From the NCBI GenBank assembly GCA_023014335.1, contig JAECYW010000019.1, forward strand, positions 558,001 through 622,000: a DNA stretch of 64,000 bases. The letters are read 5' to 3'. The notes under the pieces were generated by a model that was given only the letters and a program-made list of their open reading frames with translations, ran no database searches and was not told where the DNA came from. The DNA is from Galerina marginata (Eukaryota; Basidiomycota; Agaricomycetes; Agaricales; Galerinaceae). The first letter of the stretch is position 1, and every line of letters begins with the position of its first letter. Positions 45,389 to 55,815 of the stretch are shown piece after piece. A program made the position numbers and the translations under genes.

Positions 45389-46887
45389 TCAAACATGGTT
45401 ATCAGCGTCCCCCTCGCCTCTGGGTGGCAGCAAACCCTGCTCCCTGAGGTGCAGTTGCAACAGGATATCCTGAATTGCACTCAAGACGACTGTAAGATAC
45501 ATAACAACAAAAATCAGCCAAACTCCAATGATACGGAAAATAGGCGGACATACACTTAATCTGCTGTGTATCTCCCAAGCTGGTATAATGAGCATAAATT
45601 TGCTTTGTCTCCTTATTCTTATTGAGGCTGACGAAGCGATGAAGGAGGTATTCGCACGCCGCATCATAGTTACTACCACCCATGTAGTCCGGGAAGTAGT
45701 TCTCGAGTGGTGAGTGCGGCAGTTTTTCAGCGAAGAGGTCAATATCCGTCAGAAAGAGGATCTAGGAAAGATATTAGAAAAAGGGTTGTGAAGAGTAAGA
45801 TTACGGGACTGGATGGAACATGGCCGAACAATTGAGGTTTTAGGAAACCATGGAGAATTGCAAATCGAGTCGAATAGATTGAGTGCCTCGTGCATGTGTG
45901 TCTAAAGTGGAAATACAGCGTTGAAGAAGAGCAAGAACCAAAGGGGAGTCGTACCATACTACCATCATCGTATACCATTTGGTCGTAATCATTCAGACTG
46001 GCCACAAACAAGACTGCTGGCACATTCTCGAAGCAAGGCATCCATTTCCTCCTCTCGCCCCTGTTACCAGACATGTCAAATACCCTATACGTCAGTTCGC
46101 CCACCTTGAACGCCGTCTCAGCGATCCCTGTCGTCTTCACTCGGCTCCGCAATATGTCCTGATCAGTGGGCAAATACGATGGTGGTGCCATCCTTTCTAT
46201 TGCGTTGAAGTAATACGTTGCCGATTCGTTCAGTCGGAACTCGCTGGAGCGCCGCACTGCATCCCGCACGGCAGGGTCTTGCCATAAATGCCGTACCGCG
46301 TTAACCACGTTGGGTGGGAGGACATCGCCTTCAATGCTAGAAGGAAGCAAGAGAATTATATCGCGATTGGGTTCATTTTCGGGAGCGAGGTGGAGCTCCA
46401 GTTGTGGTAAAGCTTCAAGGATCGCACTGTAGGAATTTTGGCAGGTAGTGAGAAAGGTCGTGAGCTGGAGACGGAGTGACAGATACCTCATGGACTGAAC
46501 AGTGTTGGAGAAAATGATTTTTCTGTATGCTTTACGCTCAGATTCGTTGTATCCACCGTGGTGGATCAGCTGCATATGTCTCATAACCGACTAGATTTTA
46601 TAGTGAGTAAAGACTGGGGGAGGAGGATTGAAGAATCAAACGCCGAACCTTGCCTTTTGCAGGATCACCTGCTGTGATCATAAGCATCTTAATTTCGCCC
46701 TTCGCTATTATGCTGTCCCTCATCAGCTGCCTTTCGATCTTGTCGTTTCCTAAGAATGAGGCATCAACAACAACGTCGCTAAAGCCAAGCATCGGTGCAC
46801 AGAGGAGGTATCCTTCAGGCTTGGAGTTCAGGAACACTCACTGTTCTTCGCCTCATCGTCAAAAGCTGCAGACTGGAGACGACCCAT
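45389..46887 (-). CDS. Divergent G-protein alpha subunit (Galpha-2), full length
   Basis: Seven exons, 46887-46842, 46749-46649, 46590-46487, 46426-45955, 45901-45830, 45761-45554 and 45489-45389, join in phase to 367 aa. The scaffold is unmistakable: L-I-H-H-G-G-Y-N-E-S-E-R, a helical domain with R-L/H-L-W-Q-D-P-A-V-R-D-A-V-R-R, Y-L-P-T-D-Q-D-I-L-R-S-R-V-K-T-T-G-I, F-E-N-V-P, F-D-S-I-C-N-S and Y-F-P-D-Y-M-G-G. Guanine-binding signatures are altered: the P-loop reads T-A-G-D-P-A-K-G-K-S-V (GxxxxGKS with one extra residue), switch II D-V-G-G-Q reads D-M-S-G-N, N-K-x-D reads T-D-I-D and T-C-A-T reads T-S-L-G. The arginine finger is kept. Cys3 of M-G-C is replaced (M-G-R). The tail L-R-E-Q-G-L-L is followed by 14 extra residues. 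Galpha subunits normally couple receptors to effectors at the plasma membrane; nucleotide cycling here is doubtful. Confidence 0.9.
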
Positions 46888-47028
46888 TTAGTGCTGGCAT
46901 TGAAGAGAGAGTGGGAGAGGTGAACAAAGAGCTGCGACCTAGACGACGATCATGATATGGTTATATTTAGCCGAACATGTCAGTTACAACACCAGTGTCA
47001 ATTACTGCGAAAATCAGCGCGAGGTAAG

Positions 47029-47145
47029 CTAACCCATGTCCAAAGTCATTGGGACTCTTGTCTTGTAGTCCGGGAAGTAGTCTGCTGTGGACAATTGTGG
47101 CAGCTTTTCAGCGAAAATATCAGAATCATTTAGCAATGAAATCCG
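47029..47145 (-). pseudogene. Galpha exon relic
   Basis: The minus strand reads S-L-L-N-D-S-D-I-F-A-E-K-L-P-Q-L-S-T-A-D followed by Y-F-P-D-Y-K, matching the N-K-x-D exon of Galpha-2 and Galpha-3 (I-F-A-G/E-K-L, Y-F-P-D-Y). After that the frame leaves the family and stops at 47029. It lies just upstream of the Galpha-2 start on the same strand, so it is the tail of a former tandem copy. Upstream sequence to 47750 shows no further exon. Confidence 0.75.
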
Positions 47146-47748
47146 GGAGGGTCGGAAGTGGGTTGCTAAAAAAACCAGGGTGATGTGCAGGTCAAATTTT
47201 TAAAAAGTGAGCACCGCTTGCGTGCAATTATACATAGAACCAACAGTAGACGGTCAGAAAAGGCGCAACAAAATCAAAGGTCAAACATACCTCACAATGG
47301 ATTTGTACGCATTCCCATCACGTGATCGCATCGTCGCGATAACAAAGTCACGAGCCATGACGCCGCGACGCGACTCGGATTATTGTGCATTCAATCATCA
47401 ATGATCATTGTCGCAGCAATCCGCGCTATCCCAAGCGTACTTTCTCATAACCAACTTAAAAATCTTTAGTTATACCATGCAAATTTATCTTTTTGACGAC
47501 TATCCGACTATTTCCCATCGGCGATTTTCATTCGGTGTAGTAAGTGATCCGGTGCGGTCTTTCTGGAAGAAATTTGGGGTGGCCTCACTGGAAATGCTTC
47601 TACGGGAATTGCTAGGAAAGCTATGGGCTAAGTTGTTCTCATTCAAACTCATTCAAGAAAGCCACCAGGGTGATCGTTGAAGGGACTTCGTTCAGACCAA
47701 GAAGGAGAGCTTGGAACAAGACCGGGAGTATGTATGTCGTATTGGACG
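47146..47748. other. No gene recognised
   Basis: A plus-strand open stretch 47408-47680 (90 codons, F-L-I-T-N-L-K-I-F-S-Y) has no domain. The region is spacer between the Galpha relic and the secreted repeat protein gene. Confidence 0.4.
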
Positions 47749-48523
47749 TCAAAGAAAATTGTTCTTGAGTGGGCTTGGTCCCCTCGGTTGGGATCCCTCG
47801 ACCGACCCGGCCAAGAGCCGATTCCGGAACGAATTGCGTCCTATGGGCTTTGACTGTCCTCTAGCTGTGGTGAGCTGAGAAAGGGGGCGATTCTGGAACG
47901 GGTTCCGTCCTTTGGGGCCTCCAGACGTTCTTGGCTTCGGTATCGATGATGGTCTATTCTGGAAGGGACTCCCTGGTTTAGGTCCCCTAGGCGTTGTCGT
48001 CCCAAGCGAGGGCCGATGCTGAAACGGATTGCCCGTAGGTTTTGGCCCTGCGGGGGGACTTTGTGGCTTCGGCGTCGATGGTGGCCGGTTCTGGAAAGGA
48101 TTCCCGGGTTTGGGTCCTCCATGCGTTGTAGCCCCAGATGACGGGCGGTTGTGGAATGGGCTGCCTGTAGGTTTCGACCCAGCAGCGGTCTGTGGCTTTG
48201 GCGGTGTTGGCCTGTACTGGAAGGTAGATCCCGGTTTAGCTGGGCTGCGACGGTCGATATCGACAGATATCCTCGACCACAGCGCGTTGGCTGAGAAAAT
48301 GGAAAGCATGAGAAAGTTTTGCGTTGCTTAGAGGAGTCAAAATACCTTCGTCTTCCAACCTCTTAGTCAACATTTCCCCTTCTAAAAGAATGACTGGAGC
48401 ACCGAGAACACCTGGCCATGGTGAAAATATGATTGGGAACTCTAATAGTGAATTCAAATGGTTGTTACTTTGGGTTGATAACAAGAAGAATAGGAAGGAC
48501 AGTCCATAGTTGTGAAGATGCAT
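47749..48523 (-). CDS. Secreted proline-rich repeat protein
   Basis: Two exons, 48523-48346 and 48290-47749, join in phase across a 55 nt intron to 239 aa. The N-terminus M-H-L-H-N-Y-G-L-S-F-L-F-F-L-L-S-T looks like a signal peptide. From about residue 75 the mature part consists of six to seven imperfect 22-26 residue repeats around G-P-K-P-x-G-x-P-F-Q-N-R-P-S, rich in Pro, Gly, Gln, Asn and basic residues and poor in Cys. The regular P-F-Q/H-N/H-R-P spacing and absence of other domains suggest a disordered wall-associated or secreted repeat protein. The basic spacers could be protease cleavage sites, but no K-R sites precede each unit. It lies within the Galpha array on the same strand. Confidence 0.7.
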
Positions 48524-49395
48524 AGCAATGAGAAATTATATCTGAGCCTAGTGTAAGCAATCTCAGCCGGGTGCGTAATGAAAAAACATTTTTTTACTTA
48601 CCTGTCAGATATTGATATGGAGAAATTCGACCAGCGAACTAGGGGAAACTAAGGTATGAAATCGGATTTTATACGTCGCGTCCACACATAAACGGAAGGT
48701 TCGTCGACACTGAGCAGGGTCTGGATCGACGCCGACGTGTCCGCTTGTGTCCAGCATTGTAGCCAATAAGAATATCTTGAACACGCCAAGGACGCGCCGA
48801 CAAGAGCACAAAGTAACAATGATCTTCGCAAATCTTCGAATTCAATGCGATAGGGTCCCGGCTATCAGATAACAGTGATCTCCTTCACCCGGCGCGTGGT
48901 CTAAAATCAGAAAAGTGGCAGCTTCCCCGCAATCCGAAGGTAGAAGGAAGATCTCCTGAAAACGGTGTTCCCATCGTAATTGGCTGAACCTAGCGCAAGC
49001 CAGGACTAACAGATGGACCCAGAGAGAACAGGATATTATTTGCGGTTTCGTGGTCTGTAACTGATCGACATTTCTCGAAAGTATTGCTGTGCGTCTATTC
49101 AGCGGAGCGTTTATACCTGTATCTTGAAATGATTGATTGTAACCGGTGGAACTCAGCAGTTGAGCGCTCTTAAGCAATGAAGCTGTACAACAGCTACCTG
49201 ATGCATATTTGAGCCACGCTTCCTGCCGTCTCCCTGGTGTAATCTACCCTCTCTGGAACCGGAGTACCATCTGCCGGTCACAAAAACTGCAGTTGGCAGC
49301 TCGACTTGTCCCCGATAAATCCAATACTTGTCCAGACGTTTCGGGATCTTTGTTAGGAATTTTGGAGTGCGCATGCGCACACATGACTTTGTGAA
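48524..49395. other. No gene recognised
   Basis: Overlapping minus-strand stretches of 60-111 codons without recognisable domains. It separates Galpha-3 from the secreted repeat gene and contains the former's 3' flank. Confidence 0.4.
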
Positions 49396-50779
49396 TTAAG
49401 CGGCCATGCTTTGTCGGATCCGGATATCCTGAACGGCGTTCACGATGACTATAGAATATCCACAAAAACAAGTCAGCAAAATCACTAGCCGACAGAATCA
49501 CAACGAGAAGTACATTGAAACTGTTGCGTGTCCATGACTGATGTAAAATGGGTGTAAATCTGCCTGGTGTCTGGTCTCCGGTTAAGGCTCGTAAAACGGT
49601 GTAGAAGGTATTCGCAAGCGGCGTCATAGTTATCGCCGCCCTGATAATCTGGGAAGTAATTCTGGAGGGGGGAATGGGCCAGTTTTCCGGCGAAGATATC
49701 AGCATCGTTAAGTAATAATATCTAGGATATGGGATATGAGTACTAAGGAGGAGAGTAGGTTACAGGATGGATGAGATGCGTACGACGGAGGTCTGTCGGA
49801 ACCACCATGGGTTGCAGATCGAATCGAACACGTTCATCGTATCTTGCAAGACGTTCTAAAGTCAAAGATAGATAACTCAGAAGGCGACCAAAACCAAAGC
49901 TAGGTGAAAGGAAATCAACATACCAGGCTCCCATCCTCGAGTAATGTCCGATCGTAGTCTTTTAAACTTATTACTACCAGGAGCAACATGACACCTTCAA
50001 AACTGTGGATCCATTTCCTTCTCGCTCCTTTTTGTGCGCCTGCATCGTACAGCTTATATGTCAGTTCTCCCGTCCTGAAGGTCGTCTCAGCGATAATTGC
50101 CTTGACGCTGCTGCGTAGGATGTCCTCGTCTGTCGGTGTGTATGACGGAGAGGCTATTCGGTCGATTGAATTCATGTAGTAAATTGCGGACTCATGCAGA
50201 TCGAATTCATTCGACCGGCTCACTGCTTCCTGTACGGTGTCATCTTTCCAAAGCGACAGCAAGGCATTGGCGACATCCCGTGGCAGAAACTCGACGTCTG
50301 ACGACTTCGGCAGCGAAAAGATAAGCGCACAATGGGCGTCATTTTCAGGAGAAGGATAGAGATCCATCCTTAGCATGGCATTAAGATCGTACTGCAGGGG
50401 GTTTTTCAGAGAGTGAAAAGGAGAGGCAGTCAAGAGAAAACCCCTACCGTATGAACTGGATGGTGTCCGCACAAATAATTCCTTTGAAAGAGAACCGCTC
50501 GGAGTCGCTGCAGCCACTGTAGTGGATGAGCTTCATTTGTTTCACGATTGTTGCCTGCAACAGGAAAAAACGCACCATTCCAGAATCCCCTACTCCGACC
50601 AATAACATCTTAATCTCGTTCATCGCCGTTAGACTATCCCTCTTTAGCTGGTCCTCGACTTCATCATTTCCTGAGGAAAGTCATCAACTATGGTGAACCG
50701 GCTACGAGAAGAACTGTTTAAGGAGAAACTCACGAGCCTTAGCCGCGTCTTCCGGACGTATAGACAGGATACAACCCAT
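49396..50779 (-). CDS. Divergent G-protein alpha subunit (Galpha-3), full length
   Basis: Exons 50779-50734, 50670-50576, 50554-50448, 50368-49924, 49855-49784, 49721-49514 and 49448-49396 join in phase to 341 aa (348 if the 21 nt gap at 50575-50555 is not removed). Exon lengths 46, 72 and 208 equal those of Galpha-2. Scaffold: M-G-C-I-L-S start, V-K-Q-M-K-L-I-H-Y-S-G, Y-T-P-T-D-E-D-I-L-R, K-W-I-H-S-F-E-G, F-D-S-I-C-N, Y-F-P-D-Y-Q-G-G-D-N-Y-D-A-A. Signatures: the P-loop reads G-V-G-D-S-G-M, losing the essential Lys; R-V-K-T-T-G reads S-V-K-A-I-I, losing the arginine finger and switch I Thr; D-x-G-G-Q reads D-A-G-A-Q; N-K-x-D reads N-D-A-D; T-C-A-T reads T-S-V-M. The C-terminus is short (R-I-R-Q-S-M-A-A). 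GTP binding looks impossible by normal rules, yet the frame is intact. Confidence 0.9.
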
Positions 50780-50880
50780 GTCAGAGAGACAAAACAGTAC
50801 ATATGGTGTCGCTTGAGAAATGTGGGGCTGGTGACAGATATTGGGTCCGGGGTTGCTGTCAAAAGACTATAATAGACAGA

Positions 50881-51147
50881 CTATGTCACCGATCGACGCG
50901 TCGGCATTCCAGAGTAACATGTTCCCCCAGCTCCTGGCGCACAGTATTTGCTAGCATGGGCTTGACTGGCTTGAATATAACCGACGGTGTCGATAGGACT
51001 TCGCAGGAAACTGTTTGAGTTCACCGTCGAGGTAACTTTGAATCGATGATGAATGTTCGAAGGAACAAAGTGTTCTCTGAATATTTCGAGCATGTGCGTT
51101 TTCTTCTTGATCCAGTGGCGTAAAAGACTTCTGCGCACACCGTCCAT
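50881..51147 (-). CDS. Possible small hypothetical protein
   Basis: An ATG at 51147 opens 88 codons (M-D-G-V-R-R-S-L-L-R-H-W) between the Galpha-3 start and the divergent TPR-MYND gene. No domain and no partner exon; it occupies the likely shared promoter region, so it may be a chance frame. Confidence 0.2.
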   Translation of the reverse strand: MDGVRRSLLRHWIKKKTHMLEIFREHFVPSNIHHRFKVTSTVNSNSFLRSPIDTVGYIQASQAHASKYCAPGAGGTCYSGMPTRRSVT

Positions 51148-51354
51148 CGTCTGATAATTACTTTTCAAAGTTTATGGGCAGGATTGAGAGGGACTCTGAG
51201 GGAGGGACACATTTGAGACCCCGCTCGAAACCCAACGTGCGTGATCGAAGAACACTGTAACTCGAACTTCGACTTGAACATTGAACAGTGCCACTCGCAC
51301 CAGCACACTCGGCCCATACAACATAAAATCTACGGGGACATCTATACTATCTAC

Positions 51355-52899
51355 ATGGAAAAAAGGTCAGGCGCCGAAGCCATCTTTGGACTTGGAGGAG
51401 GAACAGTTCCCGAAGGATCACAAAAGAAGTAATGTCAGCTTTCTACCTTCAATTTCGCGCACTTCTGATCCTTTCATCATAAATTACTAGCCTGGAAAAG
51501 GCGGAGGATTTATGCAAGAAACGAAAACCTAAAAAAGCAATACCCTACTTAGTTGAAGCCATCTTAGAAAGCCCCGATAATCTTGATGCGGCGATCCAGT
51601 GCGCCTATCTGTCAGATCAGGAAGGCGACCGTGCAGAAGCAATCGAGATGTTGGAGCTTGCTGAACGCACTGGTAATGCCCTACATCGTTCGGTTCAAAA
51701 GTAAACGTGTCTCCATCTGACTTCTTTGATCAGGACAGCGAACATTGAAGAAAACCCTCGGTGAAGACTGCTTTGAAGCCAAGGGCCGACACGTGGGGCG
51801 ATTCTGGTTGGTAATGGAAACCAGGCCTTACATGCGCGTCCTCCAAGCTCTTGTTCGCATTTACTTTGAAGAAGGACGATATGAGGAGTCAGAGTGCGTT
51901 TCCCTTTCGATCATACGCCGATTGTTCATAATTTTCGGACTAGAAAACTTATGATCGAGATGCTGAGACTGTGCCCTCGGGACAATACGTCTCAGAGGGC
52001 TTGGTTGGGCTCAATGCTCATTCGAAACGGCCACTATGCGAATGCTCTATACTTCATACAGGCCTGGATCGAGCACGAAAGTCCGCCTGGAGGAGGAATA
52101 GCCTTCAAAGCGCCTTCACGATCGTTGTTGACAGCTTCACAAGCCAGGGAGCAGTCAAGGTTTGCTATTGCCAATATGATGCACGATGCAGCTTTGGCCT
52201 CGTTCAGACTGTTCGGCGATTGTCCGCAATCGCGCCAATTCCTCAAAATCGCTGCCTACGTACAACCCATTATTTTTACCAAAATTTTAACTCGAGCAAC
52301 CCGTCCTGGTCAGTCATTTCCGACTCATGTGGAAGTAAAGCTGATTGTTGTGACGCGTTGAATTCCTACAGAAAAATTGGACATGCATCCACGACCCGAT
52401 AACGGGCCTGAGGACGCACATGATTATCTATGGCTCACGCAAGATCTATGGATGGAACCTGATGTGTGGCAGTGGGTAAATCAAAGTCAAGATGTGAAGA
52501 ACGGGATCCTCCAGTTCTGTGACAAATGCTATAAACGGGAGACTACAGTCGCAGAATTCAAACGATGCTCTGCGTGTCGTGTGGTACGCCTTTACGTGTG
52601 TTTCTTCGCTCGTATCAGACCTAACAATTCCTTTTTTACTGGAAGGTACGGTACTGTACCCCACAATGCCAGAAGAAAGACTGGTCTACACACAAGCCAG
52701 GTATTTGTATTGCAACGTTGTTTCCGTACCGTATTTCACACATTTTCTCCCAGATTGTAAGGCTTTCCTGGAGCAGAAAGCACAACATCGCCAGCTGTAT
52801 CCGGTGAAGAGTTTCATGGGGAAGAATTCAACGTTCACAACCATGCTACACCCTTGCAAACTTGCTCTCCGCCAATTCCAGCGACCTGGCTGTCCTTAG
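51355..52899 (+). CDS. TPR-like protein with C-terminal MYND zinc finger
   Basis: Seven exons, 51355-51428, 51491-51672, 51734-51893, 51944-52308, 52372-52583, 52646-52700 and 52754-52899, join in phase to 397 aa. Residues 25-180 look like TPR helices (A-E-D-L-C-K-K-R-K-P-K-K-A-I-P, E-T-R-P-Y-M-R-V-L-Q-A-L, M-I-E-M-L-R-L-C-P). A linker carries E-D-A-H-D-Y-L-W-L-T-Q-D-L-W-M. The MYND finger near residues 310-355 has C-D-K-C, R-C-S-A-C, Y-C-T-P-Q-C-Q and H-K-P-D-C ligands, split by two introns. This is a well-known agaric family of the St39-like type. MYND fingers bind proline-rich motifs; no enzymatic domain is present. The start is the ATG that is in phase with the exon-2 reading. Confidence 0.85.
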
Positions 52900-53853
52900 T
52901 GCGACCGTAATTTTGCTTGACAATACCCATGCAGTATACCCTTGGACTGATCATGTATATACAACAACTGAATTTATATCTAAAGGAATATCATCATTAC
53001 TGTCAAATCGTCATTTCTGCTGCAACCACAGACAATGTTTGTTACCCGGGCTTGTACTTCTCTCCCAATTAAATTTGGATCGAAGGTAAATGACGACCAT
53101 ACGCTTCCATTTGAGTCCCTTTGAATCTTGCTTTGATCCAGAAATGAGAATCGCCAAGCATTTGAAATAATCTCAAGGGCACTTCCGACTTCGACGGCGG
53201 TATCGTTTCAGCTCGACTTAGAAAGTTGTTGCTTTAATCTCTCATATATCTTTTCAATAGTTGCCCTGGCAGTCACGGTAAGTTAACTTTTTAGGAATTG
53301 CCATCGAAAACACATCCCCGGGTATGAAACGTCCCGGCGTCCACCTCCATGGCGGCCATACATAGGGATGTTCGTTCATATCTACGTTTCGGTGATCGAT
53401 GGCTAAACGTTCCAGTGACCTAATACAGGTCCGTATCATTATTCAGGCGATCATGCAGAATTGCATGCGTGAATTCCACGACGGGCGGTTTGTCTATTTT
53501 TACTGTTCTTCACGTCTCTGTAAATCAAGCTCATTTTTTGATTAGGATACAAGCGAGCCGAACTTTTGTGAAAACACACATTCAAACGTCACCTCTGGCC
53601 ATGTCTTTGGGTGATCAGCCACAAATACCCTCCGCCACGCCTGTCCTGCGTGTCACTATCGATTGGGACCTAACCGAACACTCCATCATACACGCGTTGT
53701 AGAACTGGTCGTTTCCATTAAGGTGTACTCAAGGCTCGTGATCACAAAGCGATGTAATACACGAGGATCGTATCTCGGGCATCGATGTAAACGAAACTCG
53801 ATCCTTACGGGAAATGCTCCAACCCCTGCACCTTCCTTTCAACTTTCAACTAA
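52900..53853. other. No gene recognised
   Basis: Short open stretches only (60-80 codons). 53660-53853 is pyrimidine-rich just before the next ATG, as expected of a fungal promoter and 5' UTR. Confidence 0.4.
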
Positions 53854-55322
53854 ATGTCCAACACTGCCGTCATCACACTCTCACCTCCTCAAGACTACGA
53901 CCTAAGAAGTCTAGCAGAGACGACCAGACAATCGCTACAATTATTGAAGCCCTGGACTCTTCTCAAGCCAAACTCGTTCGTATTGCAATTTGAATTCTCT
54001 ATCAACGTTAATCACCCATTGAGCAGAAATGATCCTTTGGTCGGTCAAATCACGACTCAGGCGGCCAAATATGTTTCGGCTATTCAAATGGGCGTATCCG
54101 CTGCTTATAGTGGTTTTACCGTGACCGAGGAGGTCCTGTTTCTTGCACACGCGCTGCCCATTGAAGACGAGGAGGATCTTCGACGATATCTTGTTGGAAT
54201 GATGGAATTGGCGAAAGAGGCGAGAGAGAACGCCAATAAGGCGTATACGGCTTTTCGAAACGTTCGCGGAGAGATTTTTGCGGTATGTGCTACTTTGTGT
54301 CATTGACCTTCAGGTCTGATGGCCTCGTTCTCTTTCAAGACAATGGAAAAAATGAAACAACTAGAGGAAGAGGCGGCGAGAGCTGGCGCTGGTAAGCCTG
54401 ACCGCCTGTTCTTTTTTTGACTCTGCTGTTAAATATTGTTACTAGACTTGAAGACCAACCCCCGGAAAGATTTACCTCAATACGGGAGTAAAGATCTGGA
54501 TACACTTATGAAGTTCGCCGAACACATTTCGAAATTCGCTAACTGGTGGGACTGGGTAAAGGTCGAAACGGACCCATCTCACTCCGATCTGCCGCTTTCT
54601 TTGCAACTTGATACCTTGAACGATCCTGAGGTTGTAAAGAGGTGGGAGCGAATCAGAACGCAGTATACAGCCTACGTGCAAATGGTTTGTCATTTTCATC
54701 TCATTCTTGCACCTTATTCGAGCTTTCTAACTCGGCAAGCACATAGATCGGCGAGATAGAAGATTCCGACCCCCAGTTCTTCAATCGTACGTGGGCTGCA
54801 ACTCAACTCGAGGAGAGCAAAGACACCAGCTCCAGAACAGAGGGGTCTGGTAGCTCAGCGTCTGCAGCCCAGGCCGAAACGCCGCCTAAGGTGCCGCCGA
54901 AGGGCCAGCCTCAGGTCACTCCTACCGCGCCTTCAGAGAAGGCCATTACCAAGAACAGCATTCCTACCGCTCCGGAAAAGCCAAGCGGGATAAAACAAAC
55001 CAGTGGCAAGAAACAAAGTGTCCCTTCAAGCGGCAATGGCGACAAGTCAGCAAATCTTACCACACGATTCAGGACCAAGTTTAGGGAGTCGTTCCCCACT
55101 GTCGCCCGAAGAGTATTTAAAGGTCTCAAGGAGAGAGTCCATTCCGTCTCAAATCTGTGGCATTTTACCAAGGCGGCACATCGCCCATCTCAGTCATCGC
55201 TTTCGTCCTCGGAAAGCGATCCCAGCCGCCCCATGGTGCAACCAAATATCCTAGGTAATCATATGGTCGATGAACCGAGTAGCGTATCGGGAGTTCTTGG
55301 AGGTTTTGAGGTGCGCAGTTGA
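53854..55322 (+). CDS. Helical protein with basic Ser/Pro-rich C-terminus, unknown function
   Basis: Four exons, 53854-54282, 54340-54391, 54446-54684 and 54747-55322, join in phase to 431 aa. Residues 1-140 are mostly helical, with a hydrophobic centre (V-S-A-I-Q-M-G-V-S-A-A-Y-S-G-F) and a following long charged helix (M-M-E-L-A-K-E-A-R-E-N-A, M-E-K-M-K-Q-L-E-E-E-A-A-R-A-G) likely to be coiled coil. Residues 155-245 continue helical with F-A-N-W-W-D-W. The C-terminal ~180 residues are disordered, rich in Pro, Ser and Lys, with several K-P-S-G and basic patches and R-R-V-F-K-G-L-K. The helix-then-linker layout recalls adaptor or pore-type helical bundles seen in agarics but I cannot assign a family. 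Confidence 0.75.
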
Positions 55323-55815
55323 GGGAGATGTATCTCGAGAAACAGGAATTATCGTAATGGTACCATGCGACTGAAATCCGTCATACATAGTGTTCAAATA
55401 ATCTCACTCTATTTATTCCAAACTGACTTGCTTATCTGGCTTGATCATGAGTGGACTAGGTCCCAAAGCCGGGTGTGCTGGCTCTCAACCAAGCGAATCT
55501 TGGACAGACTGCCCCATGTCCCTTGGTGAGATTGAATTTAAACGATGCCTCATGGCATGTGAGCCGGACTGGATTTTTAGTCGAGAAAAGAAGGTCCAAG
55601 AATCGGTCGTCAATTAATAATTAAGTACAACAAGAGCACAACAAGACGATTACAGTAGTACAGAGCGCCAATGCCCTTTAACTAATAACACTGCATTATA
55701 CGAAAATTTCAAAAACAAAGCAGCAAATACCATACAATTTGTCCAAGAAATCAAACCCAAGAACGCATCTTCGCAGCACCAGCCAACAAGAAATAAACGG
55801 ACCCACTCTGAGCGC
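55323..55815. other. Convergent 3' flanks
   Basis: The plus gene ending at 55322 and the minus gene ending at 55816 converge here. Sequence is AT-rich after 55600 with no open frame of note. Confidence 0.6.

Noticed and set aside
48605..49380. Possible additional Galpha remnants between Galpha-3 and the secreted repeat gene
   Set aside because: No L-I-H-H-G-G, F-D-S-I-C or Y-F-P-D-Y element in any frame.
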